A program made the position numbers and the translations under genes. From contig NC_059477.1 in NCBI RefSeq assembly GCF_018139145.2, positions 19,357,522 through 19,421,521 of the forward strand: 64,000 bases of DNA, given 5' to 3'. This document shows positions 24,501-36,500 of this stretch, piece after piece. The notes below the pieces were generated by a model. It saw only the letters and a list, made by a program, of their open reading frames with translations, searched no databases and had not been told where the DNA came from. Origin of the DNA: Gymnogyps californianus (taxonomy: Eukaryota; Chordata; Aves; Accipitriformes; Cathartidae). How positions within the stretch are numbered: position 1 is the first letter of the stretch; each line of letters starts with the position of its first letter.

Positions 24501-27500
24501 AAATATGAAGAGTAACTTGTTGAATTATCCAATAACTATATAATGTGAAGAATAACTTTTAACATCTGAATCTTGTGATGAGAGCTAAATTTTTCCATTT
24601 CAAAATAATGTTACTGTTTTTGCAAAACTTATATATTCACAAATAACTACCATCCTGTCTAATACTGCTATAGCAAAAAGTGTGTTAGATAAGGAAAGTG
24701 TCAAGTGATTGTAGACCCTTCTGTTTTTTCTCTTCCTAAAGGTCACTTTGTCCTGCAGAAGGTTATTTCTCATTTTCCTGTGTGGCTATAAAGACAATTG
24801 CATGCATTATACGTTCATCGATGTAAAGTGACTCGGGGTTTTTCATTTTGATTTGGAGGCCAGATATTGACACTGTCTGTTAATACTTCCCCACTTGGCA
24901 GCTTCACCTCGCTAACCTTACCCCTTCATTTAAAGGTCTGCCTTATGGTTTTCACTTTTATAAGCAATAAATACTTTATTTTTCCTATTAGACCCTTAAT
25001 TCTGATCTTACTGCACTGTGTGGCATTTGTTTTACGAAGTTAGTGGGTTAACTCCAAAGTCGTGCTGAAATACAAGTTTAGGAAATTGATTTTTACTTCC
25101 CTCTTCACTCCTTTTTGTTTCAACAGTCCTTAATTAACAGCCTGGATAGTATTCCTTGCCTTAAACTTCTGGTAGTGTGTGTAGGAGTGAGTGTTAAATG
25201 GATACTGTGTATCCATTAAATTGAGTGAATTTTATTTAGCTTCTGAGGTCTATTTGTAATTCTGAGGTCTGTCTAAAGGTAAAACCCCTACAAGGTCTGT
25301 ATATGCAGAATGGCTGAAAGTTTAGTTTCTCACTAGCTAAATAATGGCATAAAAGTCATGTTAACCTGCACCATTTATTATTTTAGCAGTGATAAATGAG
25401 TTTGAGAGAACTTAATTTTTTGACCACTGACCTTTTCAGTTTTGCAGTTTATGCCAACAGCAAACTTAAGAACAAACCCCCCACTCTTAGCTGAACATGG
25501 CCATTAGTCAGCATACCTAGGAGAAAAGGTCTGCTTAAGATACTGTAAAATGCATTATAATTTCTATACATATTAGCTATTTGTCATAACTTCAACTATC
25601 TCCGTTTTAAAGTTAAGCTTCTTCTGATGTTGGCTGTTAACCACTAAAATGATACTTTACTAGTGATTACTTTTTAAATTAAGTCCATGTATTAGCTATA
25701 AAGTCACTTGAGTGCATTGTAAATAAAGCGCTGTAATAATGAAGTGCTTTAATTACACTCCCTAAAGTATGCATAGTTCTCAGTAAATTTTTTATTTAAA
25801 TTCTTAACATGTTCCCTTTTTTCTGAAAAGCAGTTTGAATTGCTGTAAAGATGGAGATCCTTTAAAGTCATTTGAGCAAATTCCATGGCTGTTCTCTAGT
25901 TAGTGAGTTTTCACAGCATTTGCAGAAAGCTAATTGCTTCTGCTAATAAATAATCTAAAATCGATGCTGACAGCAGTTAATTGGCACAGAGACTTTATTC
26001 TGTAAAGCACTTGGCTAACGACCTTCCTTAAATTAATAGCATTAAGTGCTATGAGGAAATAAATCTAAGGAATTACCTGTCATTCGCTTGTCATGTCTAA
26101 TAACTTCCAATAATGATGGCTGATAGATTTTTGCACATTCCATTATTGAAGTTGGTGCATGTAATTATTCTCCTCATTATATGTAAACAATTAGCAATAT
26201 TTGGCGTTTCCTTGCAATAAAGCTGTTAAATACAAGTAGCCTGTTTAAAGTTTAGAAACTATTTTTGAAAGCAAAATTTCATTTCCATTGAATACAGCAA
26301 ATCCGCAGGTATCTGAACATACTACTGATTCATTGGACTGAGCTTCACTTTTTGGTAACATTAATAAGTTGCTTGTAAATGGGAGGATATGGGGGGGAAA
26401 ATACTTTGAAGAATTCTGTATTGATGTGTGGAACCTTTTGTTTCCAGCTTGAGGAAGTCATGGAGAAGGAAACGTACAAGACTGCTAAATTAATCCTTGA
26501 AAGGTTTGATCCAGAATCAAGTGCAAAGGTAAGAATCTTCATATTGATACTGATTTAATAGGAAGGGTACTATGGAGCCGAACATTCGGATAATGTTATT
26601 TATAATTAATTGGCAGGAGGCTGAACTGCCATCTACTGGAACATCTGCAACCCCAAGACCTGGACAAGGTAATAGCCCTGTAAAACGGCTGCTTTTTAGC
26701 ATAGATACTCGTCTTTCATAGCAATTTCCACTCTAGAAGTCTCTCTATGATAAAATTTGTAGATCAGTTGCCCTTTATTTAGGGTTAATAGACTGTTTAT
26801 TAGACTACGCCCATTACTGTTTTGTATTTTTCAGACAAGGGATCTGTTACTAAAGGCTGATGCTCTTCTAGACAGCAGGATATTTAATGCTGCTTGATGC
26901 TAAAGGAGAGAGAAAATGAACTTCTTGTGGCATACTTGCAATTTTTCTAGACTACTAAGGTGCTTTCAAATCTTATGTAATGTTCATTGACTTAGCTTTT
27001 CTATTCTATTTCTAGCTAGTTAGACCTTTCCTAAAGCAGTACTTAAACTACTTTTATATAGTGGATGGAGAGATTCCACAAAGCTAGTGCAGAAATCAGA
27101 TATTTTCTAGATGCAAAGAATGGACAGTTCTTTACTAGTTTATGATGTTCCATTTAAAGGTGCTATTGAATAAAATAATAAAAGAAATAGAAAAAACTTG
27201 CATGTGTTTCAAGGAAGCCTTGTTTCTAGATTGCACATGCAGGTTTCAAGACTGAAAAGATCTCTCCCCCACATTCTTCCAGTAGAGTGTTTGCATTAAA
27301 AATGTGGACTATAAATTAAAAATATGTATGCAAACAAACTACTGTGAAGTTTTTCTTAAAGTTGAGTATAGTATGCTGTAGTTAAACTGAAAATGCTAGC
27401 ATTAAGACAGTATAAAGGCCAGCTTGTATTATAATACTGAAGATACCTACAAAGATCTGTCTCAAAGTGTGAGTACTAATTTGCTGTTATAACCAACTTA

Positions 27501-30500
27501 GACCTGTAGGGGCTGGTGCTCAAAATGAACTGCAGGATCTGATATGCATAATTTTGCATAAAATAAACAGATTGCTTTAGAGCATATATTAGAATTGTCA
27601 GCTTTGTGTCTAATTCTTGTGAGTAACCAAACTTTTATTTGTCTCATTTTTCGCTCTTGGGGTGCTGGTTTTGATGGGTGCAGACCACCTGGATTTACTA
27701 ACAAAGGTGTTTATAAGCTGCATGGTCAAATCCACTGTTTTGTTCTTGCTTAGCTTCAAATTGTCATGAAAACATTTTTAGCCCAACCTTGCTTGTTGAC
27801 ATTGACAGTGAGTAGTTGCAGTGCAGTACGCTAGCAGTAAAACTTCTATCTCTTCTGGTGTCCTAGGCACAACAGCTTTTCCTCAAGTTTGCTCCTTACC
27901 TGTCTCTCCCATCGTTCCGTTTCTGCAACATTCATAGTTTTTTAAGGCTGAAGGGCCATTCTGACACCCTGTTCTGTTCTGTCTTAATACAGCCAGTGGG
28001 TGGTTGCCAAGAATTCTGTCATACCTGTAATGTTTAGGTAGTCTGGTTTTTTTTTTAACTCTTTATGTTCATCCTTCTCCTTGAGATATGTTAGAAGTCC
28101 CTCCAGAAGCAGAGTGGCAGACCTGTTTGTAGAATGCAAGTAATGCTGACCAGGGGATGAAACTGCCTGGAAATGTGTATTTCTATCTAGAGATAACTAG
28201 CTATAAATTAAATAGACAATGAGAAGTCTTTAGTCACCCTGGCTTTATTAAGAGATATCACCAGCATTTTTGAAACTCCTAAGGAGTTACATGATTGTTC
28301 TCTTCCCCTCTGCCCAGACTGTAAGTAGCGATGGTGACGAGTTGCTCAGTCTCTATTAGTTAACTAGTCTTGTGTGTGTTTGGGTTTACAAAGCACAGTG
28401 CCTGTGCTTTTGATCCAGGGTTCTGAGTTAGTCAAACGCAGGTTAGTTGGATCCAGCGTATGGTGTGTTGTGTTGATTTTGACTTGGCTGTTAATAGAAG
28501 GGCTATTGAGGGAGAGGTTCTGAGAGAGTTAAAGTATTTCTGAGAGCCAGCCACTATAGGCTGTGGTCTACATTAATATGTCTGGTATAATAGGAGTAGA
28601 TTTGCAGAGTGAAACAGTTGTTGCTGAGGAGTTTGCCCACACTATATATGTTTAAGGGTTTACAGCTAGTTTAGGGCTAGCTGTAAACTGGTCTCATGGA
28701 CCTGGTGGAGGGCATCTTTCAGTTTAGTTTCATTTGAGAAGAATGTAAGTGCTGCTCTCTGAGACTGTTGTGGTGTGAACCAGAGACCTCTAAGTAGGGA
28801 CACAATTGAGAAAACGTAAAGTAAACTTCTGATTCAAACTTTATTCAACTTCTTTGGGTGCATCCACATTAAAGTAAGCAATTTACGTTATCCTGAATAA
28901 AAGTGCAGTTTAGCCTTGGAAATGATTTTGGAAAATAAATTTTGTAAGCTATCATGGTTTATGGTTGGATTCGATGATCTTAAGGGTCTTTTCCAACCTA
29001 AATGATTCTGTGATTCTATATAATTTTGTTCATATACAGCACAACTTCCTTTTTTCTGTTTTTCCAGTCTGTTCTCTAACACATTGAATTTAGAATTGGT
29101 GCTGCTTTTTTGTCCATGTAAAAGTGGATATTCTGGTTATTGTATTTTGTAGATGCATTATAGTTCAGGAACAACCTGTTCTTGGTATGTGCAGTAATTA
29201 TTTCAGTTTTTAGCTATCAAAAAACCACTAGCTTATTGCTGTTCACACTAAATAATATCTGCCCAAAACAAATACTAGATTCTGGTCTGTGCGGTATATA
29301 ACTTACTGTAACTAGATGACACCTTAATGTGGTTGTGGTGTAATTTGGTGTATGCAATATGTGGTAGAATTATTGTGATTGGGAATAATAAAATATCTGT
29401 TAACATTAAAGCTTCCTTGATCTTCTCTTTGCTCACTTTGGACACAAACTAGCCAGGCAGCAGAACTCATTATCTTGAGGTCTGTAATTGAGTCTTTTTA
29501 AAAAGAGGGTAAATAATGACCAATGTGTAATCCGGTTGGACAATGTTGTATATGAGGCAGCTGATGAAAGGTTAGTTAGTTGGTATGTTTTTGACTTACC
29601 AGTTGAAATGGAACATGCACATCATGCTAATTAGTACGAAGATTTAATCACCATTACATAATAGCTGGTTCTCAGAAAAACAACTGGTAGTGCCCCAATT
29701 TTCATATATATTTAGCTCTTTTTGCAGTTCTTGTGATTTTTGACACGCACTTCTTAAATAATTGTAGTTTTAACAGATGATTCAGATGAATCTTGAGTTT
29801 GGTGTAAGAAAGCACCTGGAAATCAAGAAGGAAAGGAATTTGAAAACTGAAGTGCAATTTTATCTATTCCAAAATGTTTTGAGGGGTAGAGTTGATAAGC
29901 ATATAGTTTTTCAGTACTTACGCTGTATGAAAAAAAAATAGGGTAAGTATATATTGGCAGTGGAATAAATATTTACCAACAATACCCTATGGTTGATACC
30001 TGCTCCCTTCATTGTGCTAACACAACTGTTAGCAGGGCTGTACTGTAAATGAGATCACTCCATGACCTGAATTAAAATAATGCAATAACAGATGGTTGCA
30101 AGCTGTGGGATGGGTACAGGCACGAGAAGGAAGAAAGAAAATTCTTGGTTGGTCTTTGCCACTAAAGCCAACAAGTTTTGTGAACTATATATTGACCTGC
30201 ATTATGCTCTAGCTCTTTAAAAATGATGTATTCTTCTCTTCAAAAATCAGGGAGTTTTGAAGTGAGGGAGAAATAAAATAGTTATGCTTGTAAACATGAA
30301 AGATACAGCTGTCTCACCACTGGCAATATCTTAATATTCTTTAAGAGATCTGAACTGAATCATCAGTTGTGAGTAGTAGCCCTGTTAAGTAATGTGTCTG
30401 CTTATGTATCTGTATTGTTCAGTGCTAGTAACTGCAGAATTTGGACTCCAGTGAGCCTGAAGAATAAAAGTTCTATTTTTAAGTTATTTATCTGTCTTCA

Positions 30501-33500
30501 TACAGTTGGTTTGCAGATGCACAAAAATCATTTAGGGAAGAAAAAAACTTGGAAAATTGCAAAACTTCATTAAAACTACATCAGCAGTAGCTGTATATTG
30601 TGTTAGCATTCACTGAGACCGAACAGACATGTTACTCAGCTAACTTGTGGAATCTGAGTTATGGAAATCTGGGACTTTGCAAGAGGCTCATTGTTAACAC
30701 ATTGCATCTCAACATAAGGCAATTTGAGAAGTATATAGATCATATCCAGTTACTGCAGAAGAGTATTAGGGCTGTTACTGCGGAAGCGGACAGCAAGTTT
30801 AAAAGAAATGAGAGGAGTTCATGGGCAACAGGGTCCATATGTGATACTAAAATGGTTAGACAGGACTGTACTCTCTATGTCCCTGACAATGCGTTTATGG
30901 ATCCTGGGGGAAGTATCAGAGATGTAGGCAACATAAAGCATTCAGGTTTGTGTGTTGTCATTAAATAACATCTACAACCACTGTAAGAGATGAGATACTG
31001 GGATGGATGAGCTATTGGTCTTGCTAAGGAGAGCATTTCTTATTTTCTCACAAGTTCTTCTGGTAACTTCTCTTACTTGGGGAGCAGCAGAGTGTTGGCA
31101 AGTTCTCTTAAGTATGAAATAAGAATAGAGTGAAAGCCAAATTAACTTCTAAGTGGAGGGTAAAAAAGGAGAAAAAAAAAAGCAAGCTTTGTGAATAACC
31201 TGATATTTTGCGGAAACTAGCAATGAGTCTTGCATTCTTACCTCTGTAATGAGACTAAAACTGCTGAAGCACATCTTCCTAATACTGACTGTAAAGTACT
31301 TGGGCTCAACATCTTTGTAGGAGCAAAAATATGAGGAAAGAGTCATTAAAGTAGCAGTAACTTTCAAAATTGAAAGCCTTTTTAAAGGAGGCTTGCCAAA
31401 AATGACTTTTCAGAAAGAACAGGCAAAAGCTCTTGCAGGTGGTATGGAAATTGCTTAGAAATAGTGTATTATGGGCTCAGAATAAACATGGATGTATCTG
31501 TGACCTATCAAAACAGACTCAGAGCTGTTAAACAACCAAAATTGACATGCTTAAACAACATGATATAGGAAGACAGCCTTCAAAATGTAGAAGTAACATC
31601 CATATGTAGAAATTATAGTCATGATCTTTGACATTTTTATATGTAAAACCATACTAAAGCAGGTTTTGTAATGAAAAAGAATGAAGAAAATCTTAGCAGT
31701 GGATTAAAATGTCTTTTTACAGATATTTAAAATGATCTTGGAACAAGTGGAGTTAGGCTTCATATTTATCACTCATTTTTTAAAGATCTGTGGAGCTGAG
31801 AAGAGTTGAGAAACTCTTGATTAGCTTGACTTTTGAAACTAGTACGAGTGGAAACTATAACATAAACTTGAACACATGGATAAATAAATCATGGGGCAGA
31901 ATCAATATATTGTTTGTAGATGAGTCATGCCTGTTGGTCAGATGGCATGGAGAGGATGATGCAATTCTAGTGTAGACAGACTTGAAAGGTTACTACTAAG
32001 GTCTCTCAAAAAGCTCTCAAAGAAATGTCAATGGTGAGGCTCATAATAAATGAATTCTTGACTAAAATAAAACTTTCAACACAGGAGCAGTTTTCAGAAT
32101 AGAAACAAGTCACCAAGGAAACCTTAAAAGAATTTCTGTGACTACCTCACCAATTTATCCTGGTTTCCAGATTCTGAACAGTTTAAATAGTGAGGGAACA
32201 AACTTTACTTGCTAAAACCAAGTTAAAATACAGAATCTTCATACTCATTGGGTGGTCTAACTTGGACGATAAAGTTGTGTGAAGTAACGCAGTCATGCAC
32301 ATGAAGGTGCGGCAGGGGAAAACTAGTAATTTATCCTGCTTTGTAGGAAACTGAACTAGCTGGATTTTTAGTAAGACTTTGTGCAGTTGTAGTCTTCTAA
32401 CTGATACCAAAGTGTGTGTTATTCTTTCTTCTGGTGTATATTAATCCTATTTATATGTACAGATAAGTAGGCAAGAACATAGCCTATGTGTGTTGCAATT
32501 TTATGGCACTAGATGTTGGTGATTTTCCAACAGAACTTTTATGTTTGACCTAGTACTCCGGTGATAGCAACTCTTTCTTAGCTAGTGTAAGCTGATGTTG
32601 CACACTTCCTGCCTCCTCCAGCCCATGCAGACGCTTAGCATGGTAGTATTGTACTTCTGGGGACAGGAATCATTCCTTCAGACTTCAGCACGTCCATCTC
32701 CCCGTGGCTGGTTGCCAGTGGACCTGTAAACTGCCTGCTAAGGATTTAAACTCTTCCAGCCTGACACAAAATCAGCAGATAAAATCTCTCTAATCTTGAA
32801 ACTCAGGGAGATGAATTTAAAGTCCAATTCTAATGTTAAATTTGATTTGTTGTGAAGGAAGACAAGCAAGCTTGTTCGAACTAATGTGGGTGCTAGACAC
32901 TAACTCTGCAGGGTACTATAGCCCTAGGTGTAGGTGTTCTTGGGGTGTATCTTTTAGAGACTAAGCTGTCACTTGTTAACCATGTTAATGTCCGCAGCCC
33001 TAAAGTGAGGGTTATATTTCAATTTGATTTGTTGCAATAGTGTATTTCAAAGGCTCCCTAGAGGGGATTAGGTATAGACAGGATGAGAAATAGATGATAG
33101 TGACTGCTGTTCATGAGCACTGTTCCTGGCTTGGTTTGGGGAACAAACTTGCATATAAATATAATGGAACTTCAGGTTTGCATGAATAATATAATGTCCA
33201 AACCTTAATATATTATTGGGATGATATTGCCATTGGTGTTAATGAGAACTCTGGCTTCAAGTAAGAAGAACTGAGGAAACCTAGTAAGTTTTTCATAATA
33301 GCGATTTAATAGTAACTCTGGTAGTGGAGTGAGAAGAGGTAAAAGTAAGGACATGTTCCAGCAGAACCTGTTCTTGCTTTGTGACGATCAAAGCATGTGG
33401 CTTGGTAGGGTTGCTGAAAAAAGTGAACGAAACTATATGATCTGAATGAAGCATTACATTTTCTTCTGGCTTTAGAGTTGTTTCATTTATCCAATCTGAA

Positions 33501-36500
33501 AAATTTTTAATAAGTCTGGATGTTTAGCCTGGATATTTTAGACACTGAGTGAATAGTTTTTGGTCCTATGGAAAACTAAATACTTGGAAGCATGTTTAAA
33601 CCATAGAATAAAAACAGTGGTCAGTTCTGTCTGTACATTGAGGTTTGAATCTAGCAGTTCATCTCCAATGTTCTGCCTTAGTGAACAGAATCATAAGGTA
33701 GGTATCTGCTAATTTTCTTCTAGAAGAATTTTGCCCTGAGTATTTAACAGTTAATGATTACTGCTGTTAAACCCCACACAGAATATACTATGTTTATTTC
33801 TATGGCATGCTCAGCCAGGCAGCTGGTGATCTGTAGATATAGACCTTTCTGATTTTGTTTGACCCTGTGATTTGCTGATTGGAATAACGATATGAACGTA
33901 CTTTTACTAATCTCTTGCTTATAATGGTAGATGTTAAATTCAGTATGCATATGTTCTTGTCAGAAATTCGTCAGAGGACCACAGCTCAAAGAAATGCTTC
34001 TACGCCCCCGCCTGCGACTCCTAAACAAGGCTCTCCAAAATCACTGGTTCCAGGATCTCCTAGTCTGCAGAGAGACACACCAGCTCTGAGTGGACCCCCA
34101 GAAAGAACTGTTGTGCCATCCTTGCAGTCAAATGTTTTACCAAGACGCCCTGGATCTCCTGCTACTTCAGTGCCTGGAATGGGTAAACAGAGCACTTAAT
34201 GTTATTTACAGTTTATATTGTTTTCTCTGGTTACCAATAAAATAGGCCATTTTCAGACAGTATGGAAATGGCATTTCATTTGGAAATAGCAGAGCAGTTA
34301 TCTGATTAAGCAGGAGTTCCATATTCAATTAGCCATAACTCTTTACAGCTGGCACCTTTTGATGCTGAAACCTATTGCCTGAGCTCATTTAACTGTTATG
34401 GCTTCTTTGTTTAAATGGCAATAAAACTTTGCAGTATTCTGTAGTCAACAATATAGCATACCTTTTTATGTTCTTAGTTTAGAAGAGCTCTACACTTATA
34501 TAAATCAGGTACAGAGGAGAACACTTTCAGAATACATTCATGTTTCTCACTAAACCCTGCACATATTTTTTAACATGCATCTTGACATTTATTTAAATTT
34601 TTACTCTAGGAGGTATAGTCATGCAATCTATACTCATAGATTAAAGTGTAAAATACCAAATACACAAGAAAAGTTGTCTATGTGGTAGCTGAATTCTTCT
34701 AAAATCGCATTGTTATTTTGGTACAAGAGTCAGAAGTTTAGCAACAAGTTGAAATCTGGTAGAAATGAGTGCTCCTTAAAATTTGGTTTCATATCCTGAA
34801 AATGCTTTTCCCTTGATTTCTGGCTTGGTGTTCAGATAAGATGGACTTTATTAAATAGAACATGAACTAAATTCTGTAGGAGGGATAGCAAAATTTGAGA
34901 ATTTTGAGTGGGAGGCGTTCTCATTCTCCTCATGGATGGTAAAGCTGTGTGTGGGTTAGTGCCAGGCCTTTCATTTGTTGCAGGATGTCTGGCAAGTTGG
35001 ATCACAAGGCAAGAAAGGAGATGAAATGCTGTCTTGAAAATAGAAGGGACGCAGCTTGCCAAGAATCTTCTGAGCAGCACTATAATGTGGAGTAGTTCTT
35101 TGCTGTTTATACAGTGATCAAGAATATTTTTCTCTGCCCTGTGTTCCTGATTTTTAACTTTAAGTTACTTGAGTCTTACAAACTGTATGTCCTTGCTTAC
35201 TAACTTCCATGGTACAATCTAAAAGTAGGACTATACATAATATATTGACACCTGGTCTCCTAATGGAAGATCTTGGGCAGCTGAATGTTAAAATGCCTGT
35301 TCGTATTGTTTAGTGTAGTGGAATAAACTTGTCGTGAAAAGTTGTGATCTCTCACTTCTCTGCAGAGTCCATTAAGCCTTATTTTTTGTTAGTAATTGTT
35401 TACCTGTGTTAAGAAACTGCTAAATTTGTTTTTATCCCTGAAGTGAACTGTAAAGGCAAGTTATTAGTAAGTCTTGATTATCTTGAAGTACCAGAAATCA
35501 GCTCCTTGCACCAGGAAATTGGTTGTTTGGTTACAAACCATGTTTACTGAAACCTCCTTACTGAAAATTCCTTAATGAGTTTAAAATTACATGCTCCTTC
35601 TTGTTTAAGCAGCTGGCTATATAATAAAATAATATTAGCTATATAATAGTTTTATTCTTAGGGGAAGATTCAGGCACGCTGAATAAGCTGGATGAAATTC
35701 AGCCTTTACTGCAGAAATGGTTTAGTGGAAGAAGGAAAAAAATTAATGGAGTTGTTTGAAAGGACAGTTGCCAAGCCTGTTAATTAAAATAGTTAATGTA
35801 GTTTTTGTGATAATGCTTTATAGGCTCTTTTTTTACTAATAACTGGTATTTTGACCAAACATGTTATTTTGTTGTAGATAGCAATGGAAGCCACTGCAAT
35901 TGTCAGTTAATGTGGAAGCCCTGTTTTCTCTTGTATTTCCCCAAATCTTCTAGGCATATAAAATCTCAGTCATGTAGCTGTAGTGAAAAGTATGTAAATT
36001 CAGTATCTATAAGAGTAATATCATTGCATCTAAGTTTATGCATGGCTTGCAACAAATATGAATAGCCTTAATTATCTCTACTTTAGAGAAGATTAATAAT
36101 TCATTTTCATTATACTGTATTTTGTAGAGGAGAATCAATTTAACGTGTATTACCACAGAGCTCCCATATGTTTGAAAATTAATAACCAGCAGGTAGTTGA
36201 AAGTTTGCCAAGCTTTGCAGAAATGACCAGTCTTCCTACAATGATTGCTTTTGATGTTTATATTAATTACTGGTGTCCATAACAGCATGAGAACTAAGAT
36301 GGCTGGTTTGAGTTATTAGTAGGCAGGTAATTGAAGTTGTTCTTGGAGCGTGTTGTGATGTTTCATTCTAGGTAACTTTATTTAATTTTTACCTTGTTTA
36401 TTAACTTCTAGAAACTTTTCATATATTGGTGATGTACAGGTCATATGAAAATTTGATCTTTTGAATGTAGGGCTAAATACACGTTTGAGTGTTAATTGGG

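Larger units (their letters stand above)
18941..26447 (+). other. LNPK: LNPK intron 6
   Basis: The longest intron in the gene. It holds an A/C-rich tract (about 19820-19920), a solo LTR (20747-21326), an imperfect inverted repeat (23294-23662) and an AT-rich, homeodomain-motif-dense block near 25880-26240. The remainder shows no feature that I can support. Confidence 0.8.
26669..33963 (+). other. LNPK: LNPK intron 8
   Basis: About 7.3 kb of AT-rich intron. It holds two CR1 3' ends (28951-29020 and about 30955-31045) and a perfect 12-bp hairpin at 28658-28688. A 122-codon frame at 30600-30968 has no recognisable family, no splice context and runs into the older CR1 remnant, so I do not call it a gene. 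Confidence 0.75.

Noticed and set aside
28390..28410. Hairpin aaagcacag-tgc-ctgtgcttt as a microRNA candidate
   Set aside because: The stem is only 9 bp with a 3-nt loop; too short for a Drosha/Dicer substrate.
30600..30968. 122-codon frame in LNPK intron 8
   Set aside because: No recognisable protein, no flanking splice sites, and it abuts an old CR1 tail. Kept only as a note in the findings.
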